A program made the translations under genes and the position numbers. The notes beneath the pieces were generated by a model. It had not been told where the DNA came from. It made no database searches and was given only the letters and a program-made list of their open reading frames with translations. Positions 11,472 through 22,739 of a stretch of DNA of 64,000 bases are shown here, piece after piece (position 1 is the first letter of the stretch; each line of letters starts with the position of its first letter). Source of the stretch: Pezicula radicicola (taxonomy: Eukaryota > Ascomycota > Leotiomycetes > Helotiales > Dermateaceae); assembly GCA_003008705.1 (NCBI GenBank), contig PDUO01000027.1, forward strand, positions 128,425 through 192,424. Direction: 5' to 3'.

Positions 11472-13580
11472 ATGTCAAACAGCATACCAGGCCCAACGAT
11501 GGATCCTCAGCCGAAGGAATCAACAGCTCCTCGGTCTGCTTCCAACAAAAAACCTGTGGTAGTTGGAATGTACGGAGTTCCCGGGTGCGGCAAAACATTT
11601 CTGCTGAGAGAGCTGAAGCAGGAACTCGGAGAAGAGCAGTTCACATTCTACGACGGGTCCAAAATGATTGCCGATGTTGTCCCTGGCGGTCTTGACGCAT
11701 TTCAGAGATTGGAGGAGCAACAGAAGGTGCATTACCGTCAGCTGGCAATTGACACAATTGGAAGAGACAGTGTCAGCAGCGGAAAAGTGGCTATTGTCGC
11801 TGGACATTTCATGTTCTGGCCTGAGGAGGATGAAGCTGGAATATCAGTATGCACTGACAACGATCTAAAGACATACACGCATATACTCTATCTAGACGTT
11901 GCTGCCGAGATCGTCGCGCAACGTCGTCAGGATGACAAGGAAAGAAGTCGTCCGTGTACATCGGTTACCCATTTGCGAAAGTGGCAGCAGGCCGAAAAGA
12001 CCCAGCTGCGCCGTCTCTGCCGCGATAATGACATTTTGTTCTTGAGCGTATCCCCGCATCTGAGGTCGTTGAACAAAGTCTTAGCGATGCTTCGAGATTT
12101 CAGTCGTCATACTGAGCAGTATAACCTCTCTAAAGCCGAAAGCAGACTGGACAAGGTTCTTGGAGCTGATCACCGTCAGCTGGAGACAGTTTTGGTCATG
12201 GACGCCGATAAAACATTGGCTGCTGAGGATACTGGCGCCTTGTTCTGGAAGAAGGTCTCCAGTTCTCGGCAATCTGGAGACAAGAACTATCAGCTGAAGA
12301 CGTTATTCCGCAGCTCTCTGGGCTACTCGTACACTGCTTTCCGCCAAGCCACATTGCTATACGAAGAGACCGCCGATGATCAAAAATTTGATGCCATCTG
12401 CCAAGAGGTGGCATCGGCGGTGACTATGCATCCAGAGTTTGTGTCCCTGTTACAGCTTCTAGCAAGGCAAAAACATGTTGGCACTGTGGTTGTTACCTGT
12501 GGGCTAAGTCGTGTTTGGGAAAAAGTGTTGCAGAGAGAAGGTCTGTCGAAGACAGTACAAGTCATCGGCGGCGGACGCATGACAGACGGCTTCGTTGTTA
12601 CAGCTGAAGTAAAAGGGGCCTTGGTCGCTCGTTTGCGAAGTGTCCATAGGATGTATGTTTGGGCGATTGGAGATAGTCCACTTGACTTAGACATGCTGAG
12701 CAAGGCGGACCAAGCTATTGTCGTGGTTGGCGAGGAGAAATCAAGAAGCAAAACAATGGACGCTGCCTTGATGCATGCCATTGACAATGGTCTTCGAGCA
12801 CGACAAGCGTTGCTGCCCAGCAATGCATCACCACGTCTGGATACCACAAAGCTTCCCCTGCTCCATCTCACCGAGCCTGAGTTTGTCGATTCTGTAATTT
12901 GCTACCGCAATGGACATGTTGGCAGTAATAAAGTACTTGACACCCCGATGCAGGATCTTCAGGTTCTTCATGCAACAGACAGAAATGCAGCCAAGCTGCT
13001 CATGGCGCCTATGCGCGATGCAGCAATTGCCGGGCCAGTCTTGAGGGAAGCCCATCGTCGTGTCGGATTCTACCTAGCGACCGAATTCTTGGGGAATGTG
13101 ATTGGCATCGAAGAGTATCCAATTGCACATGTTCAAGGCCATCACACAAGCGGCCATCGACTTTTCCATGAGCAACAGACAACCATTGTGGCGTTGATGC
13201 GCGGCGGCGAGCCCATGGGCTTTGGTGTCAGCGACGCCTTTCCACTCGCTATGTTCGTCCACGCCAACCCTCCTGAAGATGTCAAGCTCCATCATGTGCA
13301 GGGCCAGCTCACTGTAGTGTTGGTAGATTCGGTGGTGAACAGTGGCAAGACGGTGGTGCAATTCGTGAAGCACATCCGCAATTTACACGCTACTATTCGT
13401 ATTGTAGTAGTTACAGGTGTCGCTCAAGCTCAGTCCGTTTCCGAGGGTAATCTTGCTCAGACACTGGCCCGTCATGGCAACATTAGTCTTGTTGCACTTC
13501 GCCTTTCTGCTAATAAATACACTGGCACGGGCACCACTGACACAGGCAACCGTTTGTTCAATACTACCCATCTGCTCTGA
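11472..13580 (+). CDS. P-loop kinase / HAD phosphatase / uracil phosphoribosyltransferase-like fusion
   Basis: A 702-residue single-exon protein with three enzyme-like domains. Near the N-terminus GMYGVPGCGKTFLLREL is a Walker A loop of AAA/nucleoside-kinase type. About residues 240-440 form a HAD hydrolase: MDADKT (DxDxT, near 244), a VVTCGLS motif II, and AIGDSPLDLDML (motif IV, near 399). The last 200 residues are UPRTase-like, with MRGGEPMGFGVSDAF and the PRPP loop VVLVDSVVNSGKT (near 620). Such fusions occur in fungi, and a role in nucleotide or nucleobase metabolism is suggested by the parts; the actual substrate is not known. The frame could start at 11403, but ATG 11472 is preferred: the upstream codons look like leader sequence. 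A third ATG lies at 11499. Confidence 0.85.
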   Translation: MSNSIPGPTMDPQPKESTAPRSASNKKPVVVGMYGVPGCGKTFLLRELKQELGEEQFTFYDGSKMIADVVPGGLDAFQRLEEQQKVHYRQLAIDTIGRDSVSSGKVAIVAGHFMFWPEEDEAGISVCTDNDLKTYTHILYLDVAAEIVAQRRQDDKERSRPCTSVTHLRKWQQAEKTQLRRLCRDNDILFLSVSPHLRSLNKVLAMLRDFSRHTEQYNLSKAESRLDKVLGADHRQLETVLVMDADKTLAAEDTGALFWKKVSSSRQSGDKNYQLKTLFRSSLGYSYTAFRQATLLYEETADDQKFDAICQEVASAVTMHPEFVSLLQLLARQKHVGTVVVTCGLSRVWEKVLQREGLSKTVQVIGGGRMTDGFVVTAEVKGALVARLRSVHRMYVWAIGDSPLDLDMLSKADQAIVVVGEEKSRSKTMDAALMHAIDNGLRARQALLPSNASPRLDTTKLPLLHLTEPEFVDSVICYRNGHVGSNKVLDTPMQDLQVLHATDRNAAKLLMAPMRDAAIAGPVLREAHRRVGFYLATEFLGNVIGIEEYPIAHVQGHHTSGHRLFHEQQTTIVALMRGGEPMGFGVSDAFPLAMFVHANPPEDVKLHHVQGQLTVVLVDSVVNSGKTVVQFVKHIRNLHATIRIVVVTGVAQAQSVSEGNLAQTLARHGNISLVALRLSANKYTGTGTTDTGNRLFNTTHLL

Positions 13581-14134
13581 ATGTGGTAAGTACAGCGCTT
13601 TGTGAGAAGGCATCTTCGGCATGATTTCAGCATTGGTTCCAGGTTCTGTATTGTGGATGTTGTTTGGGGAGCGGGGAAAGGAAGGATTGGACAAAGATAT
13701 CGTTGAATCTCCTCTTGCTCGCACTGGCGAAATAGCTCATGGGCAACTTGTTGGAAATTGACACTCTTTGTTCCTTGTTATGATTGGCTAGATAGGTAGA
13801 ATCGCAAAATACAGAGTGACATGAGCAACTCACTTAACTTGGGTAACTCACTTCAGGCCCGACTAAAGCTCGTAGTCAAAGTGAGAGGCTTCAGAAAAGT
13901 CGAAGTATGCACTTGTAGCGTTGTAGCGAATACGCGAATACTCTCTTACTCCTACCCACTACCTTTTGTATAAACATCTCTTATCTCTGTCGGAAGAATA
14001 TCACTCACCGAGACTCTTGGAATCTATAAGCAAAAAACCCTCATATCAGTGCTCGTTTCCTGAACTCCACATTCCCTACCATAATAAACACCGACACCGA
14101 CGAACCAAAAGCCAATCCACATAATACCCCTCCA
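13581..14134. other. Intergenic region between convergent genes
   Basis: 3' regions of the fusion gene (plus) and CSM3 (minus). Two units of the GTAACTCACTT repeat lie at 13823-13860. No gene seen. Confidence 0.5.
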
Positions 14135-15159
14135 TTACCACATGTCATCCATACCGGCCATAGCTTCCATTTCATCATCAAATTCATCATCTCTCGGTGC
14201 CGCAACTGTAGGTTGCGTAGTTTTTGGTGCGCTCTGCAACATCTCCGCTTCCTCCGCCAGTAACATATCTAGGTCATCCTCAGGCGGCCCATCGTCATCG
14301 TCGACAGGTTTCGGAGGCACAGGAACACTTGCATTTCCTCCACCAAATAACGAACTCTGTGCACCTGTATCAGCCACTTGTATTTGACGTGATCCTTTTG
14401 GAGTTGCATCATAAACGTCATCCATTGAAGTATCACCAGTAGGTGTCCTCGGTCTCTCGCTCGTAGTCTTCTCGAATATGGGCGCAACTCGTGCAGCTTT
14501 CTCGGGTCTGTCTGCTCTCTCTTGAGGTGGCAGAGAAGGTTCGTCGAAAAGGGAATCTTCGTGTACGGATGACTTTGGCTTTCCTTCATTGATCCATTCC
14601 ATTCTGGCTATCTGCATCTGTTTCTTATGTCCCATCTTTTCGACCATTGCTAACGCATCGAGGAACTTTGCCTTCGGGAAGAGATCATCCAGCCATAACT
14701 GATAGAATTCGAGCATCCTGGCAGCATCAGAGAACTAAATGGAGGTCAGACCTCAGTATGGGCTTGGGTTAATGGACAATACCTCATGGCCCTTCCCCTT
14801 GAACTTTAGATCCTTCGCTCTTTTCCGTAATTTTGGGATACCTGCAGCCGAAAGCAACCTGGGAAAAGGCCATTAGAAAGACAATCTGGAGTTGCTCATT
14901 AAGGTACAAACCTATGTTCATCTAGCTTCACTCGAGGAACTCTTGGCTTTTTTGTGACCTCAACTTCCTCATCAAGACCCAATCCATCTCCACTCTTGCC
15001 TTTGCTCTTATTGTCTTGTTTCTTCGACGACGGCTCTGGAACTTTGTAATTTTCGCTGAACGGATCATCTTCATCTCCAATATCGTAGTCAAACAGATCA
15101 TCGAATTCGTCTCCTCCTGCGGTTGGTCCTCCCGTGGAGAGATCTTTAGTTGTGGACAT
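14135..15159 (-). CDS. CSM3: Replication fork protection subunit Swi3/Csm3
   Basis: Three exons (14912-15159, 14783-14858, 14135-14734) encode 307 residues. The N-terminus is acidic (DEFDDLFDYDIGDEDDPF). The Swi3 domain begins at VKLDEHRLLSAAGIPKLRKR and continues through LKFKGKGHEFSDAARMLEFY and LWLDDLFPKAKFLDALAMVE to KKQMQIARMEWI. This is the conserved Tof1-Csm3 (Swi1-Swi3, Timeless-Tipin) partner region. The complex travels with replication forks in the nucleus and supports checkpoint activation and meiotic chromosome segregation. The C-terminal half is acidic and low-complexity, ending in EDDLDMLLAEEAEML and a short MAGMDDMW tail. Introns are 53 and 48 bases. It is divergently paired with the complex I gene, 294 bases between start codons. 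Confidence 0.93.
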
Positions 15160-15453
15160 GATCTGGCGATGGTATTGGCAGACTAAGAAAATAACTAGCC
15201 ACCAACAGTATGTTCTGGAGAAGATGAAATTGTGAACTCGTGCAATTGTGCTTGCTTGCTACCTCCAGTGATCTTTCTACGCGTCTTCTTTTCGAGGAAG
15301 ACGCGACGATACGCGACAAACCATGAACTGAAATTTGAGGCATTAATTTCTAATGGTCCGTGCACAATTAAAGGTCAGCAACCTCACGACGACATCCGAA
15401 GCTCAAAAGCATTTGACTTCGAAACCCCAATTGCCCCCAATTGGCGCCTCAAA
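15160..15453. promoter_or_regulatory. Divergent promoter, CSM3 / complex I 21 kDa subunit
   Basis: The two start codons face away from each other across 294 bases, so both promoters must share this stretch. No specific factor site is claimed. Confidence 0.5.
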
Positions 15454-16176
15454 ATGTCCAACACAGAGCAACGGCAGTATGTGCCAGCGAAGCAAGTCTA
15501 CTCAGACTATCCAGTTCGTCACCAATCCAACACCCCTCCGAAGCAAAGCTAACCAAGTCCCCCTCACAGCTCATTGACAGTGACCCGTATGCCTCCGCTT
15601 ATTCACCCCACGTCAAACAATTGACAGACTGACCTGCGTAGACACTTCAAGAGAGTAGTCAAATATGCACGCCCCAGCGATTACGCCGTCGGCGCCGTTT
15701 CCGCGGCTTCCCTACCTGCGGTAATGCTTTTCTGGGAGAAGGTGTCGCCCTCATATGTTGGAAAGGGAGGGTTCGCACCTATTATGCGCCTCACAGGAGT
15801 CCTTGGACTTGGTTTCGGATTCATCGCATTCTATCAGCGTTCAATTCGTATGTCTCTTCCTCTCACCACCCTTCCCCTCTAACCGGATCTCCAAACAGTG
15901 CGATTCTACGGCTGGACGGAAAACAAGCGCGAGATTGATATGGATATGAGGGAGATGGTTGATAAGGTTAAGAAGGGAGAGCCATTGTATGGACATAGCA
16001 CTTTGACTCCGTACATGCAGGGTGTGGCAAGTCGAAACTCGAGATATACTGGTATTTTCTTGCATGCTATTCCATGGTTCAACCTTGTCAACCATAATCA
16101 GCATGGTGTTGATACGGCCAAGTACTACCAGCAGGCGGAGAGGGAGTTAGAGGCTGAGAAGGCTAAGACCGGTTGA
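15454..16176 (+). CDS. nuo-21: NADH:ubiquinone oxidoreductase 21 kDa subunit (complex I)
   Basis: Four exons (15454-15513, 15570-15586, 15642-15847, 15899-16176) give 186 residues. The predicted protein reads MSNTEQRQYVPAKQVYSDYP, then LIDSDPHFKRVVKYARPSDY, a Gly/Ala-rich membrane segment (FAPIMRLTGVLGLGFGFIAF), and a C-terminal part with RFYGWTENKREIDMDMREMV, HSTLTPYMQGVASRNSRYTG and PWFNLVNHNQHGVD. These are the N- and C-terminal halves of the fungal 21 kDa accessory subunit, placed in the inner-membrane respiratory complex I. Exon 2 is only 17 bases. Intron 1 starts with GTTCGT, unusual but required by phase and by homology (DYPLIDSDPHF). Confidence 0.9.
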
Positions 16177-16521
16177 AGTAGAGAAGGGAATCAATGGCAT
16201 GGGTGAGCTGGTGCAGTGGAGATATTGTACATATTTGGGAATGGGGTTGTGCCTGGTATCATCACAATGGAGTATTGAGTCTTGACATTTTCTGGTATTT
16301 TATATGCTACAAGATTGTGTCATGGGTTGACAAAAGCATAGTGTGCAGCCATCGTACAGATAGCAGCGACAGCACATCCCTCCCCCAAATTTACAATCAA
16401 CGAAGACCACTTTCCTCGTTCTCGAGAACCCAAATTAACTGCAAGATGCTCCAAAGCCAAAATTACCTCCGACTTGCGGTAAACCAACCCATCGCTAGCA
16501 GTGTCATGTCTTGCATCCCAC
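16177..16521. other. Intergenic region between convergent genes
   Basis: 3' flanks of the complex I gene and of the minus-strand hypothetical gene. No feature seen. Confidence 0.45.
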
Positions 16522-17831
16522 TTACTCCATCTTGACATCCATCTCTCCTTCAACGATAATCTGTGTTCCGGGGCTGTCATCTGGCAACCATGGAATCCGG
16601 CCTTCTTTCTTTCGCTTTTCTACTTTGCAAGCACTTTTAAGAGTTAGTAAATGCTGTATATCTAACAAGATAAGGTAGGCATACCGTCTGTCCTTCGATT
16701 GCTCTGCTTTTCCCTTCTCAGCTTTTCTCTGCGTCTTATCATTGATGAAATGAAAGAACTTGGCATGGGCGTCCGGATTAGCTGCAAGATAACTGGAACG
16801 TTGTCAGTCAACTCTCTCTATGAATACAACCCAAGTGTTGAGTGCTAATATGACTTCGGAGGTTGACTAACTCAAAATCTAGCAAGGGAAGTATTTGCTT
16901 GAGCAATGGGGAAGTGAGTGACTTACGCCTTTCGAATAAGAGATTTCTCCATTCTACGTTGAGATTGCTGAGTGGCCTTAACTTCTCTCGCATTCTTCTT
17001 CCTATCCTTCTTAGTATCACGAGCACCCTGGCGCTTCTTCGACTTTGCCTTAGCAATCTTAACTCTAACCCGCCTGTCTTCTCTAATCATCTCCTCCGGC
17101 TTCTGAAATTCCTCAATATAAGGCTGAAGACGCATCGCTTCTCGTTCAACAGCACGTACAATATCTTTAGCTATGCAATCAGAAACTTCTTTCTGCAGAC
17201 CACTTCTCATAAGATATCCTGAAATTGTTTCCACGTCTGAGAATCGTACTTTCATCATTGACATGTTGACTTTGTTGATGGCTGTTAGATATTGATTGAG
17301 TGATTTTGGGCTGAAATCGCGGCCGTCAAACCAGGTTTCAAGCCACTTTCTGATACCGGTGGTTGGTTTCCTCTCCAGTGTGATTGGTGATGGGATCTTG
17401 CTGAGGAACTCATCGCTTGCTTGTTCGGCGAAAGGATTGTTGCCAAGTGTAAGATTGGAGCAGGCTTTTGTGAGATCATAGGGTGATATGTGTGTTGGGG
17501 TAGGTTTAGGACGGCTATCGAAGGCTTTGGTGAGAGATGGAGGAAGTGGTGCGAATGTTGAGTGGAGAAGGGCCGTATTGAATGTGTCTGGCTCAACTTT
17601 AACTACGACCTTAGGGACATTGTAGAGACTTGGTGAGTTTTCGGGATCATAGAGTTTAGGCTGTGACTCCTTGATTTCCAACGCAATATCCAATGGTCGT
17701 GAGTTCAAGCGAACAACAGTGGCGGATGCGTTGCGCTTGATAGGAGTGTGAGCCTCTTCGAGGTGGTGGTTGTTGTTGTGGATAGACAGTTGATTACAAG
17801 CAGTTGCAAGCTCGTCCTCAGAGTACGCCAT
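16522..17831 (-). CDS. Hypothetical protein, paralogue A of a tandem pair
   Basis: Three exons (16927-17831, 16685-16792, 16522-16633) give 374 residues. I do not recognise the family. A central region of about 110 residues starts SPYDLTKACSNLTLGNNPF, contains RKWLETWFDGRDFSPKSLNQ and ends near CIAKDIVRAVEREAMRLQPY. The next part is very basic (KIAKAKSKKRQGARDTKKDR). Exon 2 is short and exon 3 ends PWLPDDSPGTQIIVEGEMDV. The neighbour at 18474-19659 has the same exon plan, phases, central domain and acidic Met-rich terminus. Nuclear location is suggested by the Lys/Arg tract. Both introns have GT..AG ends and the sum of exons is in frame. Confidence 0.8.
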
Positions 17832-18473
17832 GGTAACTTGCTTTACTTGAATGCGAGGAAGGGTTTTTATTAATGATGGAGTTACAAGTTGTTGTTGTTA
17901 TTGTTGTGAAGTTGATAGGAAAGTATTTCAGGAAGTACCTATTTGTGCGTATACCGCAAGCGCGAGGCTACTAGGAACTCGCAATGACTGCACTCTAATT
18001 CACCACCCAATAGCAGTGAATAAATCTTAACATTCTATAGGTATTGTTTATATAGTACAGTTTCTCTGAGGAGAGTGGAATTAGGACACTAAACACGCGA
18101 AAACTAAGGAACACTAAAATGACATAAGTCAGTTACTTAGGTTGGTACATAAAAAGGGTTCACTTGAAGAAAGAGAGTCATTCAAATTAACTAAGTTACT
18201 TAAACAAGTTGATTACTCCGATCAAGTGGTTAGTCAGATCGAGTGTGTTACTCAAGGTAGTTTAGTACTTTAGTGTACCAGGTCCTAACTTCAATTTCCA
18301 CGGCGAGATAGTATTGTGTTATGGGCAAGGGAAGTACAGTGTACCGCGATGCTACATATAGAAGGGATAGTAACTCCCACGCAATCAATCAATGGATAGG
18401 CAGAGTGTCTGCAACCCTCTAGTTCACTTCTCAATTCCAGTGCCAGTACTGCAGCCAATGTACAAACAAACGC
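17832..18473. other. Intergenic region with degenerate GTAACTCACTTGAT repeats
   Basis: AT-rich. Degenerate repeat units cluster at 18121-18260 (AAGTCAGTTACTTAGGTTGG, AACTAAGTTACTTAAACAAG, GTTGATTACTCCGATCAAGT). Promoter of the 17831 gene lies at the left end. No gene seen. Confidence 0.5.
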
Positions 18474-19659
18474 TCAATCCATCATGACATCCATATCTCC
18501 GTTCTGAAAAATCTCCTTGCCTTGAGTACCACTGTTTTCATTTGCTGTCTTGAGGCGCTTCTCTTCTTTCTTGTAACTATCAAGAATCAATATAGTTGCA
18601 CGCCTAGTAGATGAGTATACTATACCGTCTAGCTTGTGCGTTTGATTTGCTTGCGCCTTTCTTTGGTACACTCTTTGCTTGCTCCTTCTCGCGTTCCCTC
18701 TCGGCAACCGCATATCTGGGACAAGTTAGCGCGTTGAATCTGTGAATTGTTTATAGGCCTCGAAGTGAGGTCGGTTTTAGGATTCGGGTAGATTTAATGA
18801 CAGTCTTAATCTCGATCTCTAAGATAAAACTGTTGATCGAGGAAATAAAGGTGGAAACTTACGTTAGGAGAATGTGTTGCAGCTGGAAAGAGCCATTTAT
18901 CTTGCCAGCCTTTTTCAAAGCATGATAAAACGGTAGAAGACGGATTGCCTGCTTCATCCGTGCCGAATGCATGTCTACAGCCATGCGGGAGCATATCGAA
19001 TCTTCAAGACCACTGGCATTTAACATAGGTATGGTGCGTTTGCCCTTGTTACACACAAACATTTGCATAGTCGGCCTCATTTTGTCGATGAAGGTGTGGT
19101 AATGTTGGAGTTCCTTTGCGCTTAAGCCACGACCCTCGAACCAGCTCTTGATCCATTGTCTCATGCGTGCCTTAGGAATATCGAGATCCGCAATACGTGG
19201 AATTTCTGTGAAGAAGTGTTCGGGTGGAGATTGCAAGAACGGGTCGTTTGTAATGGTCAAGTTTGCGCACGCCTTTGTTATATCGTTTGCAGTAGGAGGT
19301 GTTTTTGTGGTTATCTTGGCGTGGATTGTGGGAACTGAAACTTTGTCTTCTTCGTTGTCTTCATCCCTAGGACATCGTTGGGAAGCCCGTGGAATGGATG
19401 CATGGCGGACATGGGTGCTGTGCAGATCGCGCTGGGCCTTGCAATCAGCTTTGGCGTGATTTGAAGCGTTTGATTCAAACTTGGGCTCCTGGCGGGGAGT
19501 CTTGATGTCTTCCAAGGCATCTGACAATGACTCGAGGTTCATCGCGCCGTTGGATTTGATTACTATGGCTCTTGGCTTGGTATAAGCTCTTGAATGAGGA
19601 GCTTGCCCGTTGATGCAGACTTCGCCATTGACAATGGCAAGGGAGATCTCGGAATCCAT
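18474..19659 (-). CDS. Hypothetical protein, paralogue B of a tandem pair
   Basis: Three exons (18863-19659, 18626-18715, 18474-18576) give 329 residues. The central block aligns with paralogue A: NDITKACANLTITNDPF against YDLTKACSNLTLGNNPF, and RQWIKSWFEGRGLSAKELQH against RKWLETWFDGRDFSPKSLNQ. Exon 2 is basic (YAVAEREREKEQAKSVPKKG) and exon 3 ends in NGDMDVMMD, matching GEMDVKME of paralogue A. Outside these blocks the two are quite different, so the duplication is old. Function unknown. The next gene upstream (TAD2) is on the same strand and ends only 166 bases from this start codon. Confidence 0.78.
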
Positions 19660-19825
19660 TTGATATGATGAGAATCCTGAATTTGGAATTTAGGGAGAAG
19701 ATGTTGTTAGAAGGTGGATGTAGGGATTATGTGGAGAGGAATTGGCGAAGAAGGTAGGCAAGATTTCCTTTCTTAAAATATCTGCGCGATTCACAGAATC
19801 GCAAGGCCATAGGAACACGCCCCTC

Positions 19826-20733
19826 TCATTCACCAGAAGCGCCATCGCCGGACTTTCTTTTTGCCATGGGCTCAACCTCAAGCTTCACGGTCCTATCTTT
19901 CCTCTTCTTTGGTTCAGGTGCTATAATCATGATCAGCAAGCATTCTCGTCAACCTCAACATGCAAACCAAACCCGTCCCCAATCCACGCGCCAAGAAGAG
20001 GAGAAAGTAAGAGAAACGACTCACCTTTATCATTCTCTTGAACATAAAATCTTCTGAGAAGTATAATAGCCTCCTCCCTCAACCAACCACCACTGACCTC
20101 ATAATCCCCCTCCTCAACTCTCCCTTCTTCACCCTCCTCAATCGGAGCGCCATTCGCACGATGAATGTTCAAAACACCACCAGTACCCCCAAATTTCTCA
20201 TTAGTAGCTCCATAGTATACCTTCCTAATCCCAATCTGTCTGAGGAGACTCGCACACATGATACAGGGCTCAACCGTAACATAAAGATCACATTCCTTGA
20301 GAATTTTCGGTTCGTATTTTCTCTTGGGTTTTGTATCTCCGTTTGAAGATTGGGAGACGGTGGTGTCTGCAGGAATTGATAGGATTTCATTGATGCCAAT
20401 GAATTCTGCATGCATGGTACCGTTCATGGTACGATTTGTGGCATTCATTCCACGGCCGATGATGTTTCCTTGATATACAAAGACGCATCCTACAGGAGTC
20501 TCATCTGTTTTGAGAGCGAGTTCACCCTATGTACTGTAAGTTTCTTTGGTTCTGACTATTTCACGGGAAAATGAAGCTCGATAGGATTCTTATACACATA
20601 CCATTTCCAGTGCTTCTCTCATGAATCCTAGATGAATATTCTTTTCCTCTTCACTCATACCATCGTCGTTCGAAGCTTGAGGGTTCGAGCTTGCAGCAGC
20701 CAGAACGTCCAGTGTATCTTCGACTTCAGCCAT
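19826..20733 (-). CDS. TAD2: tRNA-specific adenosine deaminase subunit Tad2 (ADAT2)
   Basis: Three exons (20602-20733, 20025-20526, 19826-19920) encode 242 residues. Tad2 is the catalytic subunit that, with Tad3, deaminates adenosine 34 to inosine in tRNA anticodons. The cytidine-deaminase zinc site is complete: TMHAEFIGI (HAE, about residue 82) and VEPCIMCASLL (PCxxC, about 130). Other family sequence is ETPVGCVFVYQGNIIGRGMN and RKVYYGATNEKFGGTGGVL. The C-terminus is basic (PEPKKRKDRTVKLE), consistent with tRNA contact or nuclear import. Introns are 75 and 104 bases. An insert of about 25 residues after HAEF (SIPADTTVSQSSNGDTKPK) is longer than in short bacterial TadA. Confidence 0.93.
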
Positions 20734-22739
20734 TTTGCAATCAGTCAATAATCCCGTCGGTTTAGGGCCTCACAACCAGTTCCTTGCTCTTGGAGAATGG
20801 ACTGATAAGATGTCGAAAAGAAATCGGTTATTTATGGGCGGCTCAAAGGTTTTGTACAGTTCTCTGAATATTTAGGTAGGAACGAAGGACTCACGTCACG
20901 AGAAAAATATTCTCAAGTGCAAATCACATGACTATAAAGACCTTGGCGCTACACACCATTTTCAATGTTTTCGGAATTTATGCAGTTTAAAAATGGTACT
21001 TATTTACTATACACTTTGCTAATATTGATAGTATAGATTGAGTTTTCTTTTGGCAGTCTGTTTGGGTGACAATGCTCTGCCCAACGCACTCACCTACTTG
21101 ACAATGTTCTTTTGGTAATAGCTCGGCTAGTAAGGCGTACAAAGTACTAGCACAATTCGAGGCCCTTAACGCAGCAATATACTAGATTTCGAGATCCAAA
21201 TTCCTTTGAATAGCTCGCATTAAGCAAACTAACCTAGCACTTCTAAATCCATCCTGTAATTCCCATCCCTATTATTTCCTTTACAACGTGACTTCACTCT
21301 GATCTCTCTTATACTATTTCCCAATTTTACCAAGGCCATGTGCAGCAACGATTGAACTCATGACCACAGGTAGGGTATCTCATGCCATCCCGCTATGTCT
21401 CATTCACACCACACTATTTTCGCATTTGTGAGATTTGGATTTTTTAGATTTTGAAGACTGATAGATTTACTTACAACAAATTACAACGAAATATCCCATG
21501 TAAGGCATGTTGAATGTTGGTGAGATGCCTTGAAAAAATGGTTGAAACTGATGGTGTTCGTTGGAGACTTGTAGTTAAGTTTGGATGATGTGTTTTGGTG
21601 TTTTCCCAATGTGTGTGTTTTCAGTGATTTGGAGTATTCGGATGTACTTAGATTTTGTTGATGAAGAGAGGAAGAAGATCGAGAAAAGAAGACAAGAAGC
21701 TAGATATTTACACAAGTCCCCTAAGAAAATCCAAATAATATTCGAGCTTCCCATTACTGTATGTCGCTTTGAATAAAGAGGGAATAATATCTGCTTCTTG
21801 CTAATCACTTTCAAGGCACTACTAAGACTTACCGAAATCTGTTATACTTCACTTATGATTGGAGAGCTTGTTGGTTAATGAGAGCAATATTGATATACAA
21901 AAATGTATATCCTACCTTTCTATCCACTATAATGAAGTAAGCAAGGGAGAAGAGTAAAAATGCTAAATCCAGGCTACACGCCTTTCCCAAATTCACTCTT
22001 AAACCTCACCACAACTTTCCCTCAGCCAAAAACAAAAGAGCCACAAAACAAAACAAAAAAAACAAAAAAGTTACAAATCAACCCAACCCAGCAAAACTGT
22101 CGAAACAGAAACCAGGCGAACTGATTTTTTGTATTTAGCGGTAACCTCTCATAAGGAACTTCTTTACAGAAGTTTAGCTTTTACAACCATGGCAGGTAAC
22201 CCAACCCAAATTTTTGGTGTTAGTTATTGAGTGCAACTGCAAGATGGGATGTCAAAAATCCTTACAGGTGCTAGCTCTCGGTTTGGCGATGGAGGGTTTT
22301 GGCTTATTGGGGTTTATATATGAGGGTATCTTAGCGTGGGCTCGCTAGTGGGGAGAGGCAAGTGGTACTACCTACCTTAGGTAGGTATGGAAATTCACAA
22401 AATAGCGTCGTAGCTACCAACTTACTGTGCAAATGAATGACATCTTAATCTGGAAGGTGGACTTGGCAATCTTGAGATTGATCTTCCTAGTTCTGAAGGA
22501 AGGAAGGAAGGAATGGTAGGTAGCCGTGAGACAACCATTGAACAAGGAAGGAACCCAGGCAGTTGTTGCCATGAAAGATACTCAGCTACCAACCCACTTT
22601 ATTTAATAGAACAACACATTCTTCGGTGGGTTGAAACCTCCACACTACAACATCACACATTCATCCATTCAATCATCAAGTCGTGTTCTGTATTTCTCAT
22701 ACCCAAGAATCAGTATCCAAGAACATCATATCCATCATC
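20734..22739. other. Intergenic region, 2 kb, no gene recognised
   Basis: AT-rich. An A-rich low-complexity run (AAAACAAAA type) lies at 22028-22075, a TACCTACCTTAGGTAGGTA hairpin-like motif at 22369-22387, and a GGAA microsatellite at 22498-22512. The promoter and leader of the secreted protein gene lie at the right end. Confidence 0.45.
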
